From a virus: a DNA stretch of 32,615 nt. Position numbers and translations under genes: made by a program. The notes under the pieces were generated by a model. That model did not search any database. It was not told the DNA's origin and was given only the letters and a program-made list of their open reading frames with translations. Below, one piece after another: positions 7,109-15,485 of this stretch. Where the stretch lies: positions 1 to 32,615 of the IMG/VR virus record IMGVR_UViG_3300010157_000165; one strand, written 5' to 3'. The stretch's first letter is position 1. Each line of letters starts with the position of its first letter.

Positions 7109-10100
7109 CTATAGTTTCTTAAATATTACTCGGTCTAGCAAAAAGGCGTCAATTCCAGGAGTACTACTAGCAGACGTAGGGGTAAAAGTAACTGTAATCT
7201 TAGCGTACTTAGCATCATAAGGGCACAATACTTTTCCAAAAAGTAAGTTCCAACGATTTTCGTTATCGGACGTAAGTGTTAACCCGCTAATAGTAGTGCT
7301 TGCTGTAGATGCGGCCGTAGTTCCATCAGTTTGGTACCAGTTAATAGTTGCTGCGTAAGTTCCTCTACTTCTAGCCGCATGTGTAGTTGCATTCCTAGGA
7401 GCTGATTTAATAGCAGCAGAAAAATAGTACTCTATTGCTTCTACATCTTGAGCACTAGCTCCTACAGAAGTTCTAACCTGTATGTTACTTTTTGCTGCTG
7501 ATAGTGCTGACGTAGATGACGTTCCTCTAGTTATGTTTAACCAAGATGTGCTGTAAGCTCCATAAAAAGTGTTTGAGTCTGAGTCTGTATATAGACTGCC
7601 TAGTCCAACTACTCTATTACAAAAAGCGTTACTGCTTACTGACCAGTTATTTAAGTTATTTTCAAAAGAATTTTCAACAAATACTGAAGAATCAACTTCA
7701 GGCAAATAAGTAGGTGTGGGATCTCCCTTAGTAAATTTAAAGCTTGCATCAATTGGTAGGTAGTTATATAGACTACGCGCAAGCCTCTCAAGTTTATTAT
7801 CTTGACGAGTCCAGAAGTAGCTTCTACCTCCACCAATAAGTGGGCGTGTTGAAGCATACATATTTGCCGCACCCTTAGGGTTAACAACAATTACTGTAGA
7901 CGCTGACGCTGGATCTACAAATGGTGTAGGAGTTGTTCCAAATTCTATTTGAGCGCCATCTACATAATAAGGGCCAGATGATAAATTAGAGCCAATATGT
8001 AGATATAAAGGTAGCGTAGTTCCTGAGGTAATTTTAGGTAATTGTACAGTCGTATCAATACGCGTCCAAGTATTAAGCGGTACTACAAAAGATCCACCGC
8101 TATCTATAGCAGCATTACCAGCACCGCTTACACCTAAAGAACTTGTAATTGAGGTTGTAGAAGATATACCACAGCCAATTGTATAAGTACCTGCTGGTCC
8201 GTAAACATATGCAGATACTGTAACGCTTTCTCCACCTTTAAGGTAAGAGGATACTGTTTCTGATCCGGATAGCGCAATAATTGAGGGAACATTTGCACTA
8301 GTATACGTCTGATAATTATTAGAGGCAGTAGGTGTTACTGCTAATGACGACGCGCCAAAGTTATACGTAACTGTGTTTCTAGCTATTGAGGTTCCTGATT
8401 GTGCTACCCAACCACTTGTATTTGTTTCAATACTTGGGTTAGATAACCAGTTAGTAGTAGTGCGTGTTTCCCACTCACAATCTGCGTCTCCAACAAAATT
8501 TTCCGTCAAAGGATCAGTAGGCGCTAGACCACCAGTTCCTTGAAAATATGTTTTAGGAATACTTGCCGAGGCATATCCATTTGTAAATGTGCCAGAAGTT
8601 GACGAAGTAACTGTAAATGTTGTCGTAGTAGGTACGCTAGCTACTATCCACGTTCCTGTGTAAGAATTTGTTCCAGAAATAGTTACGCTATTCCCTACAC
8701 TTAATCTATGTAAAGATCCAGTAGTAACTGTAAATGTATCTGAAGCCGGAGTAGCAGACTCAATTTTTGATATTACAGCGGTTGATAGTCCAGCTGCTTC
8801 AAGAAGGAAAGCATCTACATAGTAAGAATCACCAGAAGTAGTACTAGGGAAATTAATAATTGCTTTAGCTACTGGAAGACCATTATCTGCAAAATATTCT
8901 GGAGATCTAACAGTTACTGATATACGTGTAAAAGTAGTGGCGTTGATAGTTACTGGATCAGAATAAGTAACATTTGTAGGTGCAGGCAAGTAACTACTAT
9001 AAGCGTCTTTAGATACTTTAATTTGGTCTACAGTTTTTTGTGGGAAGGTAAATTCCACACCAACTTTAGCTGTTTTTGTAGCAGGTCCTTTAACGTAGGC
9101 ACTAAAGGTGTAGTAAGTATCTAGTTCTAGAGTAACCCAGTCTGAGTGTATAGCACCTACAGTATTGTTTGCAGTAAACTTACCCGAGGTAGTTCCGTAT
9201 ACATAGTTAGTTGAGTCAATGCTCAAAGAACCATTTAGAATACCCCAACTACCTGCTCCATTATCAAATCCAGGATTTGGAAGGTAATTAGTTCTAGTAC
9301 CATCAAGCTGAATATTTACAGTTCTAGCATCTTCATAAATTGGGTACCCAGCACCAAAAGAAATATCTGAAGCGGGTACAACAGCAAACTGTAGGTCATC
9401 AATATAAAAAATTGTTCCGCTTGTACCTGATATAGCAAAAGAAATGCCTGCATACGCCGCGTTTGATGGTGCGGTTGCATTTGTAGTTGTAGTAGAAGAC
9501 TCAAATTTGGTCCACCCAGCGTTTGTAGGGTTAACTGTGGAATTATAAACTGTTGAGCCTATTTGAGTACCTGTTAAATCAAACCACTGAATTCCAGCCG
9601 CAATAGTAGTGCTGGTCGCGTTAACCTCACGAACATATCCAGAGAAGTAGTATTTAGTTCCAGGAGTTACTGGAATAGTGTCCGTACGCTTATGGTCGCT
9701 AGAGTAAGAGTTAACAGTTGCAGTAGTTGCAGTAGTTGTAATACTTCCGTAATACGCCTGCTTAATTTTAAAATACGTAGATGTAATATCTGTTAGTGGA
9801 AGAGTTGGTTTTGCAAACGCACCGTTGTACGCGGCAGATGCAAGGGTTGCACCAGTAGCTGCCCAAGTACCAATACCACCTTCAAATGAAGACGTTAGGT
9901 AATCTAAGAATAGGTTAGTTCCTAAAGTAACTGTGTTATTAAAATGCGTAAGTGATTTAACGTATATATTAAGTCCAAGAGATGACCCCTTAAGTGAATT
10001 AATAACGTTACCATGTCTAAATAAAGATCGATGATATTGATCACCTAAAGTAGGTTCAGGAGTAAACCCTAGGTCACGGATACCCGACTCTAGTCGACGT

Positions 10101-10756
10101 CTTGGGTAAAACCTATAATCACTAGACTTATAAGCATTATCTATTTGCAAACTTAGCTTATCGTAATAAAATCCAAATCCGCTAAGAAATTTATACAGAT
10201 CGGTATCTTGAGGATCCCCGTTAGAATCCAACTCTGTTTTATACCTATCTACATAGGCACCTGTTTCAGTGAGTGTGCTGCTATCTGAAGTCCATATGCT
10301 AGGCAGCATATTAAGAAGTCTTAGAGTTGTATCAGAAGACTTAGCTTTAACTACAATAGTCTCTACTGCGCCACAAAAATACCAATCTAATCCGTTATAA
10401 ACCCAAAAAGAGTAAGTTACTTCAGTTCCAGAAGGAAACACAGTTTCTGTATCAGAAAAGCTACCGTTACTAACGGCTCCAACTCCCAATGTACCGCCAG
10501 GGGCTGTGCCACCGGTTACATAAATTCCATCATTGGGGTGATCGGGTGCACCACTAGTGCTTTTAATAATTTTCCAGTGAGTGGCTGTAGGTGCGCCGCC
10601 ACTAACGTCAACATTTATTGTGCCCCAGGAAAGGTCTACAATTTTATAATCTGTTTGAACAGCTATTAAGTTAGAGTTGTAAACTGTTGCTGCTGGATCT
10701 TGGGCACCATAATATACTCCAGCATTATAAAGAGAGCCGGCTCCATATCTAGCCAT
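7109..10756 (-). CDS. Giant tail/receptor-binding protein with carbohydrate-binding modules
   Basis: A 1215-residue protein. Residues about 30-140 look like a fibronectin-III or Ig-type domain. Residues 143-280 (LRLLNMLPSIW through the RFYPRRRLESGIRDLGF region) resemble the tail protein I/baseplate attachment domain. Four jelly-roll segments of CBM4/9 type follow, at about 283-460, 488-655, 768-945 and 1025-1215. Each opens with a pattern such as NPGFDNGAGSW, NPSIETNTSGWV or ENSFENNLNNWSV. A compact Ig-like insert sits at 662-735. The module order suggests an N-terminal baseplate anchor and a long glycan-binding shaft. AGGATTGG lies upstream of ATG 10756. It probably binds host surface glycans; the ligand is unknown. 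Confidence 0.85.
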   Translation of the reverse strand: MARYGAGSLYNAGVYYGAQDPAATVYNSNLIAVQTDYKIVDLSWGTINVDVSGGAPTATHWKIIKSTSGAPDHPNDGIYVTGGTAPGGTLGVGAVSNGSFSDTETVFPSGTEVTYSFWVYNGLDWYFCGAVETIVVKAKSSDTTLRLLNMLPSIWTSDSSTLTETGAYVDRYKTELDSNGDPQDTDLYKFLSGFGFYYDKLSLQIDNAYKSSDYRFYPRRRLESGIRDLGFTPEPTLGDQYHRSLFRHGNVINSLKGSSLGLNIYVKSLTHFNNTVTLGTNLFLDYLTSSFEGGIGTWAATGATLASAAYNGAFAKPTLPLTDITSTYFKIKQAYYGSITTTATTATVNSYSSDHKRTDTIPVTPGTKYYFSGYVREVNATSTTIAAGIQWFDLTGTQIGSTVYNSTVNPTNAGWTKFESSTTTTNATAPSNAAYAGISFAISGTSGTIFYIDDLQFAVVPASDISFGAGYPIYEDARTVNIQLDGTRTNYLPNPGFDNGAGSWGILNGSLSIDSTNYVYGTTSGKFTANNTVGAIHSDWVTLELDTYYTFSAYVKGPATKTAKVGVEFTFPQKTVDQIKVSKDAYSSYLPAPTNVTYSDPVTINATTFTRISVTVRSPEYFADNGLPVAKAIINFPSTTSGDSYYVDAFLLEAAGLSTAVISKIESATPASDTFTVTTGSLHRLSVGNSVTISGTNSYTGTWIVASVPTTTTFTVTSSTSGTFTNGYASASIPKTYFQGTGGLAPTDPLTENFVGDADCEWETRTTTNWLSNPSIETNTSGWVAQSGTSIARNTVTYNFGASSLAVTPTASNNYQTYTSANVPSIIALSGSETVSSYLKGGESVTVSAYVYGPAGTYTIGCGISSTTSITSSLGVSGAGNAAIDSGGSFVVPLNTWTRIDTTVQLPKITSGTTLPLYLHIGSNLSSGPYYVDGAQIEFGTTPTPFVDPASASTVIVVNPKGAANMYASTRPLIGGGRSYFWTRQDNKLERLARSLYNYLPIDASFKFTKGDPTPTYLPEVDSSVFVENSFENNLNNWSVSSNAFCNRVVGLGSLYTDSDSNTFYGAYSTSWLNITRGTSSTSALSAAKSNIQVRTSVGASAQDVEAIEYYFSAAIKSAPRNATTHAARSRGTYAATINWYQTDGTTAASTASTTISGLTLTSDNENRWNLLFGKVLCPYDAKYAKITVTFTPTSASSTPGIDAFLLDRVIFKKL

Positions 10757-10778
10757 ATAATTACACCAATCCTAAAAA

Positions 10779-11126
10779 CTATTTATTGTCGGCGTTACGA
10801 TTGCCTTCGACAATGTGTTGCTGAAATTTACCTGATAGGTTTGCCACTTCATCCCCCATCTTAGTCATTCTTTCGTCTATTTTCAGCATAGTTTGGGACA
10901 TATTATTAACTGCTTCACGCAAACCCCCACCATTTGGGCCAAACTGGTGTTCAATTCGTTCTAAACGATCTTCAAGCCTCATAGAAGAAGACTCAAGATT
11001 TTGTTGACGCTTATCAATCTTTCTCCACATTTGAAAAACACCTGCAAATCCTGCTACTAGTACGGAGCCCACCTGCGTAATACCTGCTGCGGTATTTAGG
11101 TCTATTGCTGCAATTAGAGTACTCAT
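10779..11126 (-). CDS. Holin-like membrane protein with coiled coil (DUF2746-like)
   Basis: A 115-residue protein with one membrane segment (about 13-33, TQVGSVLVAGFAGVFQMW) followed by a long charged coiled coil (36-115) rich in Arg, Glu and Met. This arrangement resembles the DUF2746 proteins found in mycobacteriophage lysis regions. The ATG at 11126 overlaps the fibre stop as TAATG and has only a weak GGGAA upstream, so translation is probably coupled. It could be a holin partner, a spanin-like bridge, or a structural tether between fibre and membrane. Family assignment is from pattern memory and remains tentative. Confidence 0.6.
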   Translation of the reverse strand: MSTLIAAIDLNTAAGITQVGSVLVAGFAGVFQMWRKIDKRQQNLESSSMRLEDRLERIEHQFGPNGGGLREAVNNMSQTMLKIDERMTKMGDEVANLSGKFQQHIVEGNRNADNK

Positions 11127-12016
11127 TACATTCCCGTTAGTAGTAGTGGGTTTATATTATTTTGTAGTGCTTGAAGACTTGTAATATCTGACTTAATGGT
11201 TGTAATATCTGACTTAATGGTTGTAATATCCGAGGTATTAGTTGTAATATTTGACTTATTAGTTGTAATATCTGTTTTAATGGTTTGGTAGTTAGTATCA
11301 CTAGAGCTTGCTACTACTACAGGGTCTGCGTTTACGTATGGAACACCTCCGGAAGTTACCTTAAAACCTAAATTAGTGGTACCTGTAACGTATGTTTCAA
11401 AAAGATTTGCCGTGTTTCCTGTTACGTTTTTTAGTGCAAGATTAACAGTACCGGTAGCTGCAGTTATAGTGTTTGACGTATCTGTGCGTACATATAGTGA
11501 CGTGTTGATATTATTATATCCTGTTTGAAGATTTGTAATATCTGTTTTAATAGTGTTGTAGTTAGTGTCATTAACTACTACTACCGCGTTAGTTCCTACA
11601 TATGGTGTTCCCGCAGAAGTTACTTTAAAACCTAGGTTAGTAGTTCCGGTAACATATGTCTCAAAAAGATTTGACGTATTACCTGTAACATTTTTTATTG
11701 CAAGAGCAACAGTTCCTGTAGCCGCAGTTATAGTACTTGCCGCATTTGTACGTACATATGGGGCTCCAGAAACACCAAGACGTAATCCACGCTCAATATT
11801 ATTAAGGCGATTATGTACTGAGGTAAAAGCTGAAGAACTATTTGACCAAGCATTACTAGTTTGATCCTGATAAAGGATGCTCGTACCAAGAGTAGACTCA
11901 ATAGCGATAATTTCTTCATATGCCGCATTAACGTCATTAGCCACTATTGTATTTACAAGGTCTGTTCTTGGTACTAACTGTGTGGCACTAACTAAAGCTC
12001 CTGGGTATACAGCCAT
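11126..12016 (-). CDS. Tail fibre protein with duplicated module and heptad tail
   Basis: A 296-residue fibre. The N-terminal segment (LVPRTDLVNTIVANDVNAAY, then EEIIAIESTLGTS) is the trimerising fibre start common in actinobacteriophages. Residues 87-162 and 175-252 are near copies of one module (TITAATGTV, LKNVTGNT, NLFETYVTGTTNLGFKVTS). The C terminus (250-285) is a run of Thr/Ser/Asp/Ile heptads (TTIKSDI repeated), likely a trimeric coiled coil. Low complexity and Thr/Asn richness are typical of fibres. The start at 12016 has GGAG 8 nt upstream. It probably forms a side fibre or the collar of the adjacent receptor-binding protein. Confidence 0.8.
   Translation of the reverse strand: MAVYPGALVSATQLVPRTDLVNTIVANDVNAAYEEIIAIESTLGTSILYQDQTSNAWSNSSSAFTSVHNRLNNIERGLRLGVSGAPYVRTNAASTITAATGTVALAIKNVTGNTSNLFETYVTGTTNLGFKVTSAGTPYVGTNAVVVVNDTNYNTIKTDITNLQTGYNNINTSLYVRTDTSNTITAATGTVNLALKNVTGNTANLFETYVTGTTNLGFKVTSGGVPYVNADPVVVASSSDTNYQTIKTDITTNKSNITTNTSDITTIKSDITTIKSDITSLQALQNNINPLLLTGM
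11181..11285 (-). repeat. Five tandem 21-nt units encoding coiled-coil heptads
   Basis: Five units based on gtaatatctgacttaatggt begin at 11181, 11202, 11223, 11244 and 11265. The first two are identical. Each encodes one heptad of the fibre tail, so copy number can change in frame by slippage or unequal recombination. Confidence 0.85.
11261..11758 (-). repeat. Direct duplication of a fibre module (11531-11758 and 11261-11494)
   Basis: Two copies of a 76-78 residue module lie head to tail in the fibre gene. Long protein stretches such as NLFETYVTGTTNLGFKVTS are identical, while third codon positions differ in many places. The duplication is therefore not brand new, or is kept under protein-level selection. 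Confidence 0.75.
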
Positions 12017-12063
12017 CTATTAATCTCCATAATGCTCTGGGATCCCTCTTTATATACTCTTTG

Positions 12064-12092
12064 ATTATAAAGAATAAATCTTTTTAAAACTA
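12064..12092 (-). promoter_or_regulatory. Possible promoter in the 73-nt gap before the fibre gene
   Basis: The gap 12017-12089 is one of the few real intergenic spaces. On the minus strand it has a perfect TATAAT (12064-12069). No good -35 box is seen 17 nt upstream (TAGTTT at 12087-12092). An AAAGA/TCTTT short inverted repeat overlaps it. Weak evidence. Confidence 0.25.
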
Positions 12093-13634
12093 CGCAAATC
12101 CACCGGAAGGAGTAATTGTTAGTTTACTTGTAGTAAGAAGGGGTATTTGTCCAGCAGTCATCTGTAGATCAGAGACTCCCGATCCTCCAGACAAACACAG
12201 CTTAGTTATATTTACATTTAAAACGCCTGCTACGGCCATAATGTCAGAAATAATAATAGATTTAGATACGTTTGCACCAAACCCATAGGACTCATAGGAG
12301 AACAAACCTACATACTCATCTAAAAGAGCCTGTGCAACAGCAATTTTGACATCTCTTTGCTTATAGGAGCTATCAATAGTTACTTCTACAGTTAGTTCAA
12401 TAGGGATGTATGTTGGTTCCGAGACCGTAACAGTTGTTGTAGCTGGACATCTATCTTTTAACAGGTTTAGTACTAGGGATTGCATAGAATACCAGCTTGC
12501 TGCCGGGCTGGTTACGCCCGAGATTGTTTGAACTCCTGGGGTACCAGTAAAATCATTAAATGGTTGAACGTAAACTGTTACCGAGTTATATACAGATGAT
12601 TCTGCATTTGCTCGACCAACGCCATATATACTAACAGCTAGGTTTTTGTAGTCATTTAGAGTTACAGCTCTATTTCTTACGGCCAAAGTATTCTGCAAAG
12701 ATGTTCTTAAAGAAGATAAACTTTCCCCATCATTACCACCAAAAGCAGCCGATAGATTCGTTACAGAAAGCCCATAGTTTGATGGAATGTTATACCCCTG
12801 ACCAGGAATATATGTAGGATATGTATTTATAGAGGAAGCTTTAATATTTCCTACTAAACCGGTGCTTGTCTTGTATAGAGCAGAAATTGTTCCAGAAGGT
12901 ATATCACCATTAATTCCGTCACCAAAAAGAATTACAACGTTACCATTCTCATCTCTTTTTGTGGTATATACCGTATTGTCATCTCCATATTCAATCAAGG
13001 TGTCAACATTAGTCCACTTAACAAACGAGCTGCTTTCTCCAACATAAACCTTTATAGACTCTTCAATTACACCTGTATCCGGAATTGTGAATTGTTGATA
13101 AGCGTAGTTATCAGATACCCCTAGAGACTTAGGCAATACATATCCATAGCTATCTACGCCATTTCCTATAGTTTTACCTTCTACTGCCGATAATGTAACA
13201 GATGCTCCGGCAGCAAGTTGAGGATAATCACTGATTGTTTCAAAATATACGGTTGTGTAATTTCCGGAAGATACATCCGCATTAACTTGTGTTCCAGCTG
13301 GAATAGCGAGTGTATTTGAAGATGTATTAGTAAACGTAAGGTAAACATACGCTGGTGTAGGTCCGGATACCTTATAGCCAAAAAGTTCTGCAAAGTTTAA
13401 AAGCGTCTTTTTTTGTGTAGCGGTTTGTACACCTGCTTCATCAAGTGCCCTATCAATGTAGTATGAAAGAAGGTCTGATGTGTAAGCAAAGGCCTCTACA
13501 ATTGCTAATGCAAAATCTGATGATCCTGAAGAATTTTCTGGAGTCCATTTTGGAATTCTTTGCTGTACTACCTGAATTAGCTCATCTCTTAAAGAATCAT
13601 AATCCCGAGCAGTGTAATCTACTTGGTACGCCAT
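12090..13634 (-). CDS. Baseplate wedge protein, gpJ/gp6 family
   Basis: A 514-residue baseplate J-like protein. The N-terminal part (YTARDYDSLRDELIQVVQQR, then an acidic DLLSYYIDRALDEA helix) and the later RNRAVTLNDYKNLAVSIYGV segment match this family. The family builds the baseplate ring around the hub and triggers sheath contraction (P2 gpJ, T4 gp6). The ATG overlaps the gp25-like stop as TAATG and AGGAG lies 10 nt upstream. It follows the gp25-like gene, the usual wedge order. The length is typical for actinobacteriophage versions and no domain insertion is evident. Confidence 0.92.
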   Translation of the reverse strand: MAYQVDYTARDYDSLRDELIQVVQQRIPKWTPENSSGSSDFALAIVEAFAYTSDLLSYYIDRALDEAGVQTATQKKTLLNFAELFGYKVSGPTPAYVYLTFTNTSSNTLAIPAGTQVNADVSSGNYTTVYFETISDYPQLAAGASVTLSAVEGKTIGNGVDSYGYVLPKSLGVSDNYAYQQFTIPDTGVIEESIKVYVGESSSFVKWTNVDTLIEYGDDNTVYTTKRDENGNVVILFGDGINGDIPSGTISALYKTSTGLVGNIKASSINTYPTYIPGQGYNIPSNYGLSVTNLSAAFGGNDGESLSSLRTSLQNTLAVRNRAVTLNDYKNLAVSIYGVGRANAESSVYNSVTVYVQPFNDFTGTPGVQTISGVTSPAASWYSMQSLVLNLLKDRCPATTTVTVSEPTYIPIELTVEVTIDSSYKQRDVKIAVAQALLDEYVGLFSYESYGFGANVSKSIIISDIMAVAGVLNVNITKLCLSGGSGVSDLQMTAGQIPLLTTSKLTITPSGGFA

Positions 13635-14032
13635 TAGTATATATCTCCTACATTTGTTCCGTTAGTTAATAGGTATGCTGTTTTAACAGAAGTTACTCCA
13701 ACCGTATCATCCGGAAACCCTACTAACAGCTCAACCGAAGATTCCCCAATACTATTAGGCTTAATAATTTTTAAGCTTATGAGTTTAATATCTGGTAAAT
13801 GTATAGACAAAGCTTCAGTAATAGCTTCTGTAACTGCTAATATATAGTCATCTCCAGCTTCGTACAAAGCTAAAAACATATCAGTTCCATAGTTTGGTCG
13901 CATTGGACGCTTATAGGCAGGTGTAGATAAAAGGCTATTAATCCTATCTAAGTACAACTTTTTAGTAGTTGATGTTACGGCTATAGTGCCAGTGCGTGTA
14001 TCTAAAGTAAACGGGTGGGAAATAGCTATCAT
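13634..14032 (-). CDS. Baseplate wedge protein, gp25/gpW family
   Basis: A 132-residue protein of the GPW/gp25 family. The conserved MRPNYGTDMFLALYEAG region and the C-terminal strand block (SSVELLVGF) are visible. The family forms the inner baseplate wedge with gpJ and nucleates sheath assembly. I place the start at ATG 14032, which overlaps the preceding TAA by one base and has GAGG 8 nt upstream. An ATG at 14056 would lie inside the fibre gene and lacks a Shine-Dalgarno. The EPR-type core motif of some gp25 proteins is not obvious here. Confidence 0.9.
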   Translation of the reverse strand: MIAISHPFTLDTRTGTIAVTSTTKKLYLDRINSLLSTPAYKRPMRPNYGTDMFLALYEAGDDYILAVTEAITEALSIHLPDIKLISLKIIKPNSIGESSVELLVGFPDDTVGVTSVKTAYLLTNGTNVGDIY

Positions 14033-15027
14033 TATACGAACCTCATTACTGCCCATGAAGGACCAATATTGCTACCCGGTAAAGTTACCGAAGATATAGA
14101 GTCTTGCGCCGATGTATTGGCTGTGCCTGATCCATTGCTTACAATAATCGGTAGGCCACCACTATTTATATTAGATACTGTGACTGCTCCGGCAGTAGCA
14201 ACAGATGCTGTACCGGTACTAGTAGTAACTAAAATTCCTACGGCGTATCTAGTACCAGCAGTTAAAGTGACTGATGATATAGAGGAGCTACCTGGACCTG
14301 TGGTTATAGACTGCTCTACCAAATTGTCTGCGGTTATACTCACGGACGTTGCAGTAGTTTTACCTACTAGTGTATGAGTAGACGAAGATCCATATGGAGA
14401 TGCAACACTGTAAATTGTAAATATTAATGTGGACGTAGTTGAGTTTGTAAAGAAAAATCCAATTTTATTAATAGTTGTTGTAACTGCTGGTGTGAAATAT
14501 GTTAAAAATTGAGTTTGTGTAGTAGCCGCTCTAGCAGTTCCAATAGCCCATCTAGGGAATGTTTCAATTGCGCCAGCAAAAGAGTTATTAGTAGGTACTG
14601 TAGTAGCACTCAATTGACTCGTAGTAGCAATACCAGTTATAGCGCCAGCAGACCCGTTTACAGAGTTAACTACACTTGCCCAAGTTAACGCGGTATTACC
14701 CGAGTTCTGCACTAGAGCATAATTGGCCGTAGCGCCTGAAGGAGTAGTTAGTACACTTGCCCATTGCCTACCACCAGACGTATCTGTTGTAACTAGTGCA
14801 GATCCTACGGTAACTCCGGATTGAGATGGGAACACGCCAGATGAAGTTACAGAAGGTAGCAAAAGGATTTGAGTAGCGCCATCACCGATGTACATAGTTT
14901 TAGTAGTCGTGTCATAACCAATCTCACCTTGAGCAAGAATAGGTCCTTTAAGAGCAGTGCCGCCAGAAGGTGTAGCAGCTTGCCATTCGGCAGTAGTGCC
15001 TCGTCTTATCTGAAATTGAATAGCCAC
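14032..15027 (-). CDS. Tail fibre with major tropism determinant-like N-terminal module
   Basis: A 331-residue protein. Residues 3-50 carry the repeat found at the N terminus of the Bordetella phage Mtd and many fibres (FQIRRGTTAEWQAATP, then LAQGEIGYDTTTKTMYIGDG). A Thr/Ser-rich shaft follows, and the last 170 residues look like a beta jelly roll (TQFLTYFTPAVTTTINKIGF onward). The start is GTG 15027, with GGAG 7 nt upstream and a one-base overlap with the previous stop (TAGTG). A longer frame from ATG 15045 would overlap more. It is probably a receptor-contacting fibre of the baseplate. No reverse transcriptase or variable/template repeats were found near it. Confidence 0.78.
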   Translation of the reverse strand: MAIQFQIRRGTTAEWQAATPSGGTALKGPILAQGEIGYDTTTKTMYIGDGATQILLLPSVTSSGVFPSQSGVTVGSALVTTDTSGGRQWASVLTTPSGATANYALVQNSGNTALTWASVVNSVNGSAGAITGIATTSQLSATTVPTNNSFAGAIETFPRWAIGTARAATTQTQFLTYFTPAVTTTINKIGFFFTNSTTSTLIFTIYSVASPYGSSSTHTLVGKTTATSVSITADNLVEQSITTGPGSSSISSVTLTAGTRYAVGILVTTSTGTASVATAGAVTVSNINSGGLPIIVSNGSGTANTSAQDSISSVTLPGSNIGPSWAVMRFV

Positions 15028-15485
15028 TATACAGCTCCTCCACAATCAAATGGGCCTATGCCCACATATACACTAGTTGGTGATCCACCATCTACATTAG
15101 CCAATGATTGGCCTTGAATACCTTGTATACCTTGATCACCTTTTGGCAATACAAGATTTAACTTTTGATTTGGGTATACATCTGTAATAGTAGCCGCTGC
15201 AGTAGTACCGCTAGCCACTGTACCAATATTTAAAACATTAGATGGACCAGTAGCACCAGTAGGCAAACCAAAGGTAATAACAGGGGTTGCAGGACTATCA
15301 TTATTAATAGTAGCGGTAGCATCTGAACCTGTAGGAAGTGTAGTACCTACTACAGAAATAACTGGGGTATTTCCAATTGGTCCTTGATCTCCTTGAGGAC
15401 CTTGAATACCTTGAGGACCTACATCACCAACAGCAACATACTCCCAAGAACTACTAGTGCTATTCCACCATTTTAATGTTGTCAT
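15027..15485 (-). CDS. Short collagen-like tail fibre
   Basis: A 152-residue protein with two Gly-X-Y stretches: GPQGIQGPQGDQGPIG (about 23-38) and KGDQGIQGIQGQS near the C terminus. Between them is a beta-rich section (ATINNDSPATPVITFGLPTG) repeated loosely. Such collagen-like segments form trimeric stalks in phage fibres. It starts at ATG 15485, overlapping the SGNH stop as TAATG. The N terminus (LKWWNSTSSSWEYV) is a Trp-rich segment often seen at the attachment end of phage fibres. It probably links to, or shares a trimer with, the fibre encoded next. Confidence 0.78.
   Translation of the reverse strand: MTTLKWWNSTSSSWEYVAVGDVGPQGIQGPQGDQGPIGNTPVISVVGTTLPTGSDATATINNDSPATPVITFGLPTGATGPSNVLNIGTVASGTTAAATITDVYPNQKLNLVLPKGDQGIQGIQGQSLANVDGGSPTSVYVGIGPFDCGGAV

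Noticed and set aside
11181-11285. Short regular repeats resembling a CRISPR array
   Set aside because: Units are adjacent without spacers and encode coiled-coil heptads in frame.
14032-15027. Diversity-generating retroelement suggested by the Mtd-like fibre module
   Set aside because: No reverse transcriptase, template repeat or variable repeat pair was seen in the window; the N-terminal module is common in ordinary fibres.
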